Shown here: piece by piece, positions 21,059 to 28,966 of the stretch | How the letters are laid out: every line of letters starts with the position of its first letter | How positions within the stretch are numbered: position 1 is the stretch's first letter | DNA from: Corallococcus sicarius | GTDB taxonomy: Bacteria; Myxococcota; Myxococcia; Myxococcales; Myxococcaceae | Length of the DNA: 57,747 nucleotides | Assembly (NCBI RefSeq): GCF_003611735.1 | Contig: NZ_RAWG01000015.1 | Coordinates: forward strand, 1 to 57,747 | Direction of reading: 5' to 3' | Position numbers and translations under genes: made by a program | The notes under the pieces: generated by a model | Seen by the model: the letters and a program-made list of their open reading frames with translations, nothing else | What the model was told of the DNA's origin: nothing | Databases searched by the model: none

Positions 21059-22444
21059 CTACGGCTCGGGGACGCGGAGGTCGCGCGAGCGCAGCAGCAT
21101 CGCGGACGCGGTGGCGGGCGCGAGCACCGACGCGACAATGACACACCAGTCCCAGGGGCCCCGGGCGCGGGCGGCGTTGTAGGTGAGGGCCTGCACCAAA
21201 GTCAGACACGCATCCGCGCTGGTGAGCACGCCCAGCAGCGTGGCCAGGCCGTCGCGCCAGCGGCGCAGCAGGAGCAGCAGGCCCACGATGAGCCCCACAT
21301 CGAACAGCACCCAGGCCCCCTGCACCCACGGCGAGGGGAACCACGGTGTGCTCACCGGCAGCGCGAGCAGCACCGTCCACGGCACCAGCAGCGCGCTCAG
21401 CGTGCGCACGAAGAAGCGCGGCCGTCGCAGCAGCGTGACGAGTCCGAACTTCACCAGGCTGCCCCGCGCGAAGGCTCGCAGCGCGTCGTACACCGCCCAG
21501 GGGGCGGGTTCGTCCGCCGGGTGGGAGAGGAACAGGGGCACCCAGGCGTCGGGGCGGAACTTGGCCTTGAAGGCGCGCAGGCCCTCGAAGTCGAACAGGG
21601 GCCGGCCGGCCGTGCGCGCGAAGCGCAGCCAGGGACTCACCGGGCCCGCGAGCGGCGCCAGCCCCAGCGTCACGTACCGGCGTCCGTTCGCCGCCGCGGC
21701 GCGCATCGCGGCGTCCACCAGCGTCTCCGCGGTGCCGTTGGGCGCGGAGGGTTCGCGCAGCAGGTCCTGGAGGAACCAGCCGTCGCGCGCGAACACCGGC
21801 GTCACCGACAGGAAGCCCACCACGCGGTCCCCCACCTCCGCCACGAAGGCGCGGCGCTCGCGGGCGAAGGCGCCCGGTGCCAGCCCCACCAGGAAGCCCA
21901 TGGTCGCCATCCGCCGCGACGCCAGCCAGTGCTCCATCAGCACCTCCACCGCGGCGCGCAGCGGGTGGCCGGGCGTCTCCATCACCTCGGCGGGCACCTC
22001 GCGGACGCGCACGGCGTGGGTCCGGGCGCGGCGGAGCTGTTCGCGCAGGCTGCGGCTCCCGCGCAGCACCGCGTCCCAGTTCGCCGGGTCCCACACCGGC
22101 TGCTCTCCAATGGGGAACTCCTCGAACGGGACGAGCTGGGAGAAGCGCGCCTCGGTGGCGAAGAAGCTCACGCGCCGGCCCGCGCTCCGGGCCGCCTGCT
22201 GGAAGGCCTCCACCATCTCCCGCACGCGCTCGGGCGCGGTGATGGGGCCGCCCCCCGCCACCCACGCGCCGCCCGTGTCCACGTACGCCACGCACCCGTC
22301 CCCTCCGGGCGCGAACCAGTAGCGGAAGCCCGGTTGCAGCACCTGGAAGGACGTCGCGTTCCAGCCGTGGTGCCGCAGCAGCGCCAGCACCCGCGCGCGC
22401 TCGTCCTCCGCGTCCGGGGCGGGTTGTTCGTGGGAGGCACCCAT
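21059..22444 (-). CDS. DUF2156/MprF-like aminoacyl transferase domain with C-terminal membrane helices
   Basis: 461 aa. Residues 1-330 form the tandem GNAT fold of phosphatidylglycerol lysyltransferase C-domains (G-F-R-Y-W-F-A, G-P-I-T-A-P-E, F-F-A-T-E-A-R-F, V-G-F-L-S-V-T-P, K-A-K-F-R-P-D). After it come four hydrophobic segments (about 355-455; ALLVPWTVLLALPV, FDVGLIVGLLLLL, GVLTSADACLTLV, VIVASVLAPATASAML). In MprF the membrane part comes first, so the order is reversed. Probably transfers an aminoacyl or acyl group to a lipid. The ATG at 22444 is preferred over an upstream one that adds unlike residues. Confidence 0.8.
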   Translation of the reverse strand: MGASHEQPAPDAEDERARVLALLRHHGWNATSFQVLQPGFRYWFAPGGDGCVAYVDTGGAWVAGGGPITAPERVREMVEAFQQAARSAGRRVSFFATEARFSQLVPFEEFPIGEQPVWDPANWDAVLRGSRSLREQLRRARTHAVRVREVPAEVMETPGHPLRAAVEVLMEHWLASRRMATMGFLVGLAPGAFARERRAFVAEVGDRVVGFLSVTPVFARDGWFLQDLLREPSAPNGTAETLVDAAMRAAAANGRRYVTLGLAPLAGPVSPWLRFARTAGRPLFDFEGLRAFKAKFRPDAWVPLFLSHPADEPAPWAVYDALRAFARGSLVKFGLVTLLRRPRFFVRTLSALLVPWTVLLALPVSTPWFPSPWVQGAWVLFDVGLIVGLLLLLRRWRDGLATLLGVLTSADACLTLVQALTYNAARARGPWDWCVIVASVLAPATASAMLLRSRDLRVPEP

Positions 22445-22693
22445 GGGGTTGGCGCTCAAGCTACGTCCCGCCCTGCCCTGTCGCCAGTCAAAGCTTCCCG
22501 GGGGCACGGGGATGGATCCACTCCGGCCCGAAGGCAATCATTGGCGCGAGAAGGAGGACACACTCCACTCGCCAAGCCCCCGCCTGCCTCCACACCTCAC
22601 GCAGGACAGAAGGGGGTGTGGTAACCCTCCCGTTTCATGCGACAGACCGCTCGGGCATCAGGCGGCCGCAGTGAGCCGGTCGGAGGTAGAACC

Positions 22694-23731
22694 GTGAATC
22701 AGCAGGAGAGTCCGAAACGGCGACAGGTGTCTCCGGAAGTGCAGCAGCAGATCCACCAGGACAGCGAGCATTTCCGCAAGTGTCTCGACTACCTGCGGGA
22801 GCACGCCGCAGGCGAGCAAGAGGGCTTCTACGGCCCCGACAGCATGACCTGGGTGATCTATCGCGAGCCGGTGATCCTCCTCGGCGGGCTGCGCGCCATC
22901 CTGCTGCAGATCGCCCATCCGGCGGTGGCCATCGGCGTCGCCCAGAACAGCAACTTCCGGGGTGACCTGCTCGGCCGCGCGCGACGTACCTATACGGCGA
23001 TGTACCAGCTTGTCTTCGGGGGCCTCCGCGAAGCGATGGGTGCCGCGAAGCGGGTCCACAGCCTCCACAGCCGGGTCAACGGCTCACTTCCAGCCGGGGC
23101 CGCTGGCTCGCAGGGTGAGGGCCGCTATCGCGCGAATGATCCCCTGCTCCAGCGTTGGGTGCTCGCCACCCTCATCGACGGCGCCCTCGTGGTCTATGAG
23201 ACCTTCGTGCGGCCACTCAGCGTCGAGGAGAAGCGCCGTTTCTACCAGGAGTCGCGGCTCGCCGCGGCGCAGTTCGGGCTGCTGCCAGAGCAGATGCCGC
23301 CCACGCTCGAGGCCTTCTACGACTGGTATCACGAGCAACTGGCGGGAGATGCGCTGCGCGTGGAAGACACCGCGCGCGAGCTGGCGGGCCTGCTCTTCAA
23401 TTCACCGTTTACCCGGGGACAGCTTGATGAGTTGCTCACCGCCGGCCTCCTGCCGCAGCGCTGGCGCGAGGCGTACGGGCTGGCCTGGGGACCGGGACAG
23501 CAGCGCGCATGGAGGCTCCTGAAGGGCACGATGCGCCGGGCCATCAACCTCACCCCGCCAACGCTCCGCTGCGTCACGGCCTGGCATCAGGCGCAGCTGC
23601 GGCTGGCCCAGGCGCGAGGAAAGCGGCCGACGGTCATGGCCCGGGTGCTGAACACCCTCGACTCCTATGTCGACGTGCCGTTCAGCATCCGCCCCGTCGC
23701 GACGAAGGCCCCGGCGGCTGACAAGCACTGA
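22694..23731 (+). CDS. Oxygenase MpaB/latex-clearing-protein family (DUF2236)
   Basis: 345 aa. The signature W-V-I-Y-R-E-P-V-I-L-L-G-G-L-R-A-I-L-L-Q and A-H-P-A-V-A-I-G-V, then R-R-T-Y-T-A-M-Y, places it in the all-helical MpaB'/Lcp family, which holds a b-type haem; relatives cleave polyisoprene or take part in mycophenolate-type oxidations. The substrate here is unknown. A GTG at 22694 preceded by CGGAGGTAGAACC is chosen; the ATG 57 bases upstream has no ribosome site. No signal peptide. Monocistronic. Confidence 0.82.
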   Translation: MNQQESPKRRQVSPEVQQQIHQDSEHFRKCLDYLREHAAGEQEGFYGPDSMTWVIYREPVILLGGLRAILLQIAHPAVAIGVAQNSNFRGDLLGRARRTYTAMYQLVFGGLREAMGAAKRVHSLHSRVNGSLPAGAAGSQGEGRYRANDPLLQRWVLATLIDGALVVYETFVRPLSVEEKRRFYQESRLAAAQFGLLPEQMPPTLEAFYDWYHEQLAGDALRVEDTARELAGLLFNSPFTRGQLDELLTAGLLPQRWREAYGLAWGPGQQRAWRLLKGTMRRAINLTPPTLRCVTAWHQAQLRLAQARGKRPTVMARVLNTLDSYVDVPFSIRPVATKAPAADKH

Positions 23732-23906
23732 AGCCGTGGAGGAAGTGCCGGCGTTGTACCCAGCGCACTCGAAGAACCTGCTGAGGCCTTCCTAACCTCG
23801 CCCGGTCCCTCCATCCTCGTGTGCGCCTCCGGTACCGCACATGCGTCACCGCTCGGGTCAGGAGGCGCCGTTGCAGTCCCACTCGTGGAACCCCGGAGTC
23901 TGTCCC

Positions 23907-24185
23907 ATGCGAATCACCCTGTCCCTGCTGGCTGTCGTCGTGGGCCTCACCTTCTCCGCGGGTTGCGGCGGCGAGTACGAGCCGGAGCAGGCACCGGCGT
24001 CCGGGGCGGTCTCCGTCGAGGAGCAGCTCCCGGAAGGCACCGTCACGCAGCTGGCCATCTGCACGCAGAAGTGGACGTGCAATTACGTCCGCTGGCACAG
24101 CACCGAGGCGAACTGTGTCGCGGCCTGTGGCGGCGCGTCCTGCACCAAGGACTACGCCTGCACTGGCGGCTGCCTCTGCCCCTGA
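23907..24185 (+). CDS. Small cysteine-rich lipoprotein, unknown function
   Basis: 92 aa. The signal peptide MRITLSLLAVVVGLTFSAGC ends in a lipobox (F-S-A-G-C). The mature part holds an acidic linker and eight cysteines in about 40 C-terminal residues (C-T-Q-K-W-T-C, N-C-V-A-A-C, S-C-T-K-D-Y-A-C, G-C-L-C-P), so a disulfide-tight knot outside the membrane is likely. Myxobacteria carry many such short Cys-rich lipoproteins. An upstream ATG at 23841 lacks signal features and is rejected. Confidence 0.75.
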   Translation: MRITLSLLAVVVGLTFSAGCGGEYEPEQAPASGAVSVEEQLPEGTVTQLAICTQKWTCNYVRWHSTEANCVAACGGASCTKDYACTGGCLCP

Positions 24186-24208
24186 GGCATCCCTGACGGA
24201 AAGGCTGA

Positions 24209-24258
24209 GGCCCCAGCGCGTCGCCGCTGCCGCGAGCGTCGAACCCGCGGCTGGGGCC
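24209..24258. terminator. Inverted repeat between convergent genes
   Basis: GGCCCCAGC (24209-24217) pairs perfectly with GCTGGGGCC (24250-24258); the 32-base middle holds a weaker inner pairing. It lies between the convergent stops at 24185 and 24271. There is no T-run. Part of the left half recurs at 26728-26746. Confidence 0.4.
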
Positions 24259-24270
24259 AGGTGAGCGAGC

Positions 24271-24672
24271 TCAACTCCAAGCGCGCTGCAGGAGGCGGGC
24301 GGTACGGCGTGCGCGCAGCAGGCGGTTGATGCCGAAGAGGACGATGGCCGCGCCCGCGAGCAACTGCCCTCCCCGGACGATGCGATTGACGTCCACGGCG
24401 GGGACCCAGGTGACTTTGCCCTCGCGGATGACGAAGGCGCCCGCGGGTCGGGCCCTCAGCCCGAAGCCGCTGCCCGAGCCGCTCCCCTTCGGGACCTCGC
24501 CCTTCACTCCGGCCTGCTGAGGCGCCGGCCCCTCGCCTCCGCCTCCGCCGCCTCCGCCGACCACCAGGGCCGCGGGAATCACGGTGACTCCATCCTGCTG
24601 GATGGCCTCTCCGTAAACGCGCTTCACGTTGATGCTGTCGCGGGCCCGGTCGATAACGTCGTTGACGTCCAT
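24271..24672 (-). CDS. GerW/YtfJ-family (sporulation protein-like) membrane-associated protein
   Basis: 133 aa. The N-terminus (V-K-R-V-Y-G-E-A-I-Q-Q-D-G-V-T-V-I-P-A-A) is the diagnostic GerW/YtfJ segment, followed by a run of eight glycines, then G-S-G-S-G-F-G-L-R-A-R-P-A-G-A-F and a V-T-W-V-P-A-V-D strand. The C-terminus has one hydrophobic helix (LLAGAAIVLFGINRLL) followed by basic residues. In Bacillus the family is needed for dipicolinate release during spore germination; its role in non-endospore formers is not known. Confidence 0.8.
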   Translation of the reverse strand: MDVNDVIDRARDSINVKRVYGEAIQQDGVTVIPAALVVGGGGGGGGEGPAPQQAGVKGEVPKGSGSGSGFGLRARPAGAFVIREGKVTWVPAVDVNRIVRGGQLLAGAAIVLFGINRLLRARRTARLLQRAWS

Positions 24673-24823
24673 GGTGTCCCCCCAGATGGGATGTCGGTGT
24701 CCTCACCGCGAGAGGTGGACACGGTGCGGCATGATGACTGGACGTGCAGGCCGACGGGCCGTGGGGCGACACGAGGGACAGGGGCTTCTTGGCTGGGCCC
24801 TCAGGCGCAGGAGCCGGCCAGGC

Positions 24824-25729
24824 TCACACCGTCTTCGCTGCGAGCTCCTTCGCCGTTTCGACGAAGAGACGCAGGGGCCCGGAGCGCTGCGCGCGGCTGG
24901 GGTAGTAGAGGAAGAAGCCAGGCAGCTCGGGCGCGTAGGCCTCCAGCACCCGCACGAGCCGCCCGGTTCGCAGCGGCTCCTCCACTGCCGGCTCGAAGGC
25001 ATACGCCAGCCCCAGCCCCTGCTCTGCCATCGTGAGGATGAACTCGTTGTTGTTGGTGACGACGCTCCCGCGCACCGGCACGCGCCAGCTCCGCTTCCCA
25101 CGCTCCAGCTCCCACGCGTAGAACGCGCCCGACTCCCCCATCCGGAAGGTGAGGCACTCGTGGCGCAGCAGGTCCTCGGGCTTCTGGGGCGTGCCGTGCT
25201 TCGCCAGGTAGCCAGGCGCGCCCACCACCACGAAGCGGAAGGCGTTGGTCAGGCGCACCTGCACCATGTCGCGCTCAAGGGCCTCGTGCAGGCGCACCCC
25301 GGCGTCGTAGCCCTCGGACACGATGTCCACGAGGCGCCCCTCGATGACGATCTCCAGCTCCACGCGCGGGTGCCGTTCGCGGAAGGTGGGGAGCACCGGA
25401 GAGATGACGAGCGGCACCGCGATGCCCGGCACCGACAGCCGCAGCCGTCCCACGGCCTCTCCCGGCTGGGCCGACACCTCCTTGAGGGCTTCGAACGCCT
25501 GGCCCAGCCCGGGGCCCGCGCTCTCCACCAGGCGCCGCCCTGCCTCCGTCAGCGCCACGCTGCGCGTCGTGCGGGTGAGGAGCACCACGCCCAGCTGCGC
25601 CTCGAGCTGGCGCACGGAGTGGCTGACCGCCGCCGTGGAGACGCCTAGCTCGCGCGCGGCGGCGCTGAAGCCGCGCAGGCGCGCCACGTCGAGGAACACC
25701 TGGAGGTGAGGCAGGACGGCGGGCTTCAT
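24824..25729 (-). CDS. LysR-family transcriptional regulator, divergent to SDR
   Basis: 301 aa. Helix-turn-helix at 1-65 (H-L-Q-V-F-L-D-V-A-R-L-R-G-F-S-A-A-A-R-E-L-G-V-S in two pieces) and the CrgA/DsdC-like effector domain (G-R-L-R-L-S-V-P, L-E-I-V-I-E-G-R-L-V-D, Y-D-A-G-V-R-L). The start at 25729 fits the family; the ATG five codons upstream is less likely. It is divergently arranged with a short-chain dehydrogenase, the usual layout for a LysR activator and its target. Confidence 0.9.
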   Translation of the reverse strand: MKPAVLPHLQVFLDVARLRGFSAAARELGVSTAAVSHSVRQLEAQLGVVLLTRTTRSVALTEAGRRLVESAGPGLGQAFEALKEVSAQPGEAVGRLRLSVPGIAVPLVISPVLPTFRERHPRVELEIVIEGRLVDIVSEGYDAGVRLHEALERDMVQVRLTNAFRFVVVGAPGYLAKHGTPQKPEDLLRHECLTFRMGESGAFYAWELERGKRSWRVPVRGSVVTNNNEFILTMAEQGLGLAYAFEPAVEEPLRTGRLVRVLEAYAPELPGFFLYYPSRAQRSGPLRLFVETAKELAAKTV

Positions 25730-25778
25730 CGGGAGCGCCTCCACGGAGCCCCCGGTGGGGGGGCTTTCGCATTGTCAA

Positions 25779-25797
25779 ATGGGGTTTAACAACCCAT
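25779..25797. promoter_or_regulatory. Candidate LysR operator upstream of the SDR gene
   Basis: ATGGGGTTTAACAACCCAT is an imperfect 19-bp dyad (arms ATGGG/CCCAT) containing a T-N11-A core, flanked further out by ATTG and CAAT. It is strikingly A/T-rich for this genome and lies in the 160-bp divergent gap. On the minus strand TTGACA (25773-25778) could be the -35 box for the regulator itself. Confidence 0.5.
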
Positions 25798-25889
25798 GCA
25801 ATCTGTTCGCTCTACCGAGGCCTGGGTGCACCTTGTATTTCTTCTGTCGGGTCGGGGCGCTGGACGCCTCGCGACACAAGGAGCGGTCC

Positions 25890-26732
25890 ATGGGTGCAGG
25901 CGCGGACGTGGTGGTCATCATCGGGGCAGGCGGCATCGGACAGGCGATTGCGCGCCGCCAGGGCCCTGGCAGGGCGGTGCTGCTCGCGGACTTCAACGCG
26001 GCGACGCTCGAGGCGGCGACCAGGGCGCTCGAGGGGGTGGGCTACCAGGTCGTCTCCCAGCGGGTGGACGTGTCGTCTCGTGAGTCCGTGAGTGCCCTGG
26101 CGAAGGCTGCCGCGAGCATGGGGCGCGTGACGCAGGTCGTGCACACCGCCGGGCTCTCGCCTGTGATGGCGCCCGTGAAGGCCATCCTCGCGGTGGACCT
26201 CGTCGGCGTCGCCCTCGTCCTGGAGGAGTTCGGGCGTGTCGTCGCGCCAGGGGGGGCCGGCGTCGTCATCTCCAGCATGGCGGGTTACATGCCGCCCCCG
26301 CTGCCCCTGGAGCAGGACCAGGCGCTCGCGCGCACCCCGACGGACGAACTGCTGCAGCTGCCCATGTTGAGCGAGCAGGCCGTCCCCAACCCGGGCGCGG
26401 CCTACGCGCTCTCCAAGCGCGCGAACCACCTGCGCGTGCAGTCGGCGAGCCTCACCTGGGGCGAGCGCGGCGCGCGCATCAACTCCATCAGCCCCGGCAT
26501 CATCGCGACGCCCATGGCCCAGCAGGAGATGGCCTCCGAGGGCGGCCCCGTCTACCGGGCGATGATCGAGAAGTCCGCCACGGGCCGGATGGGCACCCCC
26601 GAGGATGTCGCGTCCGCCGCGGCGTTCCTCCTGGGGCCGGACTCGAGCTTCATCACGGGCGCCGACCTGCTCATCGACGGCGGCGTCATCCCGGCGCTGC
26701 GCGCGGGCCGACTGCAGCTGCTCGGACGCTGA
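25890..26732 (+). CDS. Short-chain dehydrogenase/reductase
   Basis: 280 aa. A Rossmann NAD(P) motif opens the protein (V-I-I-G-A-G-G-I-G-Q-A-I); catalytic Ser lies in V-I-S-S-M-A-G-Y and the Y-x-x-x-K in A-Y-A-L-S-K-R-A-N. The C-terminus (G-I-I-A-T-P-M, D-L-L-I-D-G-G-V) is typical. Oxidises or reduces an alcohol/carbonyl; the substrate is unknown. The ATG at 25890 has AAGGAG 7 bases upstream, deciding between it and earlier ATGs. Likely controlled by the divergent LysR. Confidence 0.92.
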   Translation: MGAGADVVVIIGAGGIGQAIARRQGPGRAVLLADFNAATLEAATRALEGVGYQVVSQRVDVSSRESVSALAKAAASMGRVTQVVHTAGLSPVMAPVKAILAVDLVGVALVLEEFGRVVAPGGAGVVISSMAGYMPPPLPLEQDQALARTPTDELLQLPMLSEQAVPNPGAAYALSKRANHLRVQSASLTWGERGARINSISPGIIATPMAQQEMASEGGPVYRAMIEKSATGRMGTPEDVASAAAFLLGPDSSFITGADLLIDGGVIPALRAGRLQLLGR

Positions 26733-26810
26733 GGCCCCAGCGCGTCTCGAACCCGTAAGCCAGGCCACGCATGCGCGTGATGACTGGCGTGCGGATCCGC
26801 AGACCCGGCG

Positions 26811-27914
26811 TCACGGCGAGTCGAACTTGACGCGAGCACCGAAGCGGGCGCCCAAGGCCTCTCGCGTCTCCGGTGACACCTTGGGTCGCCCCAGTTGGAG
26901 CGACTCGAGCGCGGCAAGGAACGGCGAGCGTGCCAGCGCGAGCGCACCTTCGTCGCCCAAGTCGTTGTTGCCCAGGTCGAGCCAGCGCAGCCCCGCGAGG
27001 GCCTCCGACCCCGCGAGCGCGACGACCCCTGCATCCCCGATGTCGTTCCCTCCCAGCCCGAGTCGGGTCCAGCGCCGAGGCATGGCGGCGAGCGCGACAG
27101 CGCCTTCGTCGCCCAGCGCCCCGCCTGCGAGTTCGACCTCTTCCAGGCGCGGCAGCGCCGCCAGGATGGAGACGACGCCGGGGCCGAACCACCGCCGCTC
27201 CATCGAGAGGAACTCGAGGGTGCCAGCGAACGCAGCCCCTGAGAGGGATTGCAGGCCGTCGAGGCTGTAGTCCTGACCCTCCCGGTCGTTCGAGAGGTCG
27301 AGGCTCGTCAGCCGGGGGAACGCGCGCGAGCCGAAGAGCGCGGACAAATCCTCGTCATCGAGGCTCGTGCCAATCAGGCCGAGATGCAGCAACGAGCCGA
27401 GGTGCGGTGAGCGGGCCAGATGGCCCGCGCCCCCATTGGAGAACAGCGTGTCGCTGAACGAGAGGGCGGTATAGCGGCGCAGCGCCGGCAGCAGGGCGAG
27501 CCGTCCCACTGCGTCGGTGGCGTCGCTGAGGATGAGGTCCGCCACGAGCGGCGCCGCGCGGAACAGGGCGTCATGGTGGGCCAGGAATGGCTCGGCCGCC
27601 AGCCACAGCGTGGAGACGACGGAGTCACGGCGGCCCAGCGCCACGACGACCGCCCGGAGTTCCTCGGGCAGCGTGTCGAGCAGGCCAGCGAGGACGCTGG
27701 CCGGGTCGCCCCTGTCGCAGGCGGACCGGATCCGTGCGGCGTGCTCAGGCAGGGCCTGGGCAATCGCCTCGGCATACTCCCGCCACCGGGTCAGGTCCTC
27801 GGGTTGCGCGCGGAGCCCGAGGAGCAGGGCCTCCTCGCGTGCACCCACCCGGTCGGGCTCGATGGCCTCAAGCGCGCGGGAGGCTTCGTCGTCGCGACGG
27901 CTGAACGAGGTCAT
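26811..27914 (-). CDS. Leucine-rich repeat (RNI-type) protein, myxobacterial type
   Basis: 367 aa, cytoplasmic. The N-terminal third is helical (EALLLGLRAQPEDLTRWREY) and recalls the TIGR02996 domain found before LRRs in myxobacteria. From about 180 come repeats of the ribonuclease-inhibitor kind: L-T-S-L-D-L-S-N, L-E-E-V-E-L-A-G-G-A-L-G-D-E-G-A-V-A-L, T-R-L-G-L-G-G-N-D-I-G-D-A-G-V-V-A-L, L-R-W-L-D-L-G-N-N-D-L-G-D-E-G. The repeats form a curved binding surface; the partner is unknown. Often many paralogues per genome. Monocistronic. Confidence 0.8.
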   Translation of the reverse strand: MTSFSRRDDEASRALEAIEPDRVGAREEALLLGLRAQPEDLTRWREYAEAIAQALPEHAARIRSACDRGDPASVLAGLLDTLPEELRAVVVALGRRDSVVSTLWLAAEPFLAHHDALFRAAPLVADLILSDATDAVGRLALLPALRRYTALSFSDTLFSNGGAGHLARSPHLGSLLHLGLIGTSLDDEDLSALFGSRAFPRLTSLDLSNDREGQDYSLDGLQSLSGAAFAGTLEFLSMERRWFGPGVVSILAALPRLEEVELAGGALGDEGAVALAAMPRRWTRLGLGGNDIGDAGVVALAGSEALAGLRWLDLGNNDLGDEGALALARSPFLAALESLQLGRPKVSPETREALGARFGARVKFDSP

Positions 27915-28014
27915 GGAGCGAAGCTAGCAGGCGGGGCCTCCCGGCGATTAACCCGGAAAATTCAGTGGGGCCCTCCTCTGGAGCCTGAACGCTTCACGCG
28001 AGGGAGTTGACGAC

Positions 28015-28899
28015 ATGAAGAGGCCAGGCTGGAGCTTTCCGTTGGGGGCGATTTCCGCGCTGCTCCTGGGCGTGCCCATGCTGGCGGAAGCAGCCCCCTT
28101 CACGGAACACTGGGCGGCGTACCCGTCACCGTATTTCTATAGCTATGGCGGAGCCGCGAACACGGCGACGTCCGTCGCGCAGTCCGGAACGACAGATGGC
28201 CGGGCCCTCCAGCTCAAGCTCTCCGCCTACCCCGCGGCGGGAGTCGGGGGTGGCATCACCCAGGAGAGTTCGTCACGGTACCGGTACGGCACCTTCACCA
28301 CCCGGCTGAAGACCACGAACTGCTCGACGCAGCCGAACACGGGCATCGTCACGGGCTTCTTCACGTACTTCAACGACGGTGGGGACTACAACGGCAACGG
28401 CCTGCCGGATAACAGCGAGATCGACTTCGAGTGGCTGTGTGCCGAACCCCAGGTCATCTACCTCACGATGTACACGGACTTCGGCCCCGCCGCGCACCGG
28501 CGTGTGTCGCGAATCCTCAACCTGGCCACCGGCACCCTCCACTCCACCTGCTACTACGAGAGCTTCAGTGGGGCGTGCCAGCCGCTCACGGGCAACGAGA
28601 ACCTCCCCACGACGATTCCAGCGCTCGCGGGGTACAACTCCAGTACGGCGCATTACGAGTATGGCTTTACCTGGACGGCCAGCCGGGTGACGTGGTGGGT
28701 GGTGCACCCCACCACCGGGCAGCGAATCACGCTGTGGGACTACCAGGGGCCGGCGTCGCGCATCCCCGCCAACAGCTCGCACTTCCTGACCAACACCTGG
28801 CACACCAATGACTGGACGCCGCCGAGCCGCCCGCTGGCGACCCAGCCGCCCAACTCGGCCCGGTATGCCTATGTGGACTGGACGGCGTACGTGCCCTGA
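28015..28899 (+). CDS. Secreted glycoside hydrolase family 16-type glucanase
   Basis: 294 aa with a Sec signal (PLGAISALLLGVPMLAEAAP). The catalytic signature E-I-D-F-E-W (nucleophile E135, D137, acid/base E139) sits on a jelly-roll scaffold with the substrate-side W-x-x-x-R-V-T-W-W-V. GH16 enzymes cut beta-1,3- or beta-1,3/1,4-glucans and related galactans, which would suit a predator of fungi or a feeder on plant matter. Compared with lichenases the loop before the motif (Y-F-N-D-G-G-D-Y-N-G-N-G-L) is calcium-site-like. A strong terminator follows. Confidence 0.88.
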   Translation: MKRPGWSFPLGAISALLLGVPMLAEAAPFTEHWAAYPSPYFYSYGGAANTATSVAQSGTTDGRALQLKLSAYPAAGVGGGITQESSSRYRYGTFTTRLKTTNCSTQPNTGIVTGFFTYFNDGGDYNGNGLPDNSEIDFEWLCAEPQVIYLTMYTDFGPAAHRRVSRILNLATGTLHSTCYYESFSGACQPLTGNENLPTTIPALAGYNSSTAHYEYGFTWTASRVTWWVVHPTTGQRITLWDYQGPASRIPANSSHFLTNTWHTNDWTPPSRPLATQPPNSARYAYVDWTAYVP

Positions 28900-28921
28900 G
28901 CCGCCCCCGCTTCCCCGGCGG

Positions 28922-28950
28922 CCGGGCTGCCAGAGTTCATGGCAGCCCGG
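28922..28950. terminator. Strong bidirectional terminator hairpin
   Basis: CCGGGCTGCC (28922-28931) and GGCAGCCCGG (28941-28950) form a perfect 10-bp stem with a 9-base loop, exactly between the GH16 stop and the convergent lipoprotein stop. GATTTCTCC follows on the plus strand. Confidence 0.75.
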
Positions 28951-28966
28951 GATTTCTCCGCGCGTC

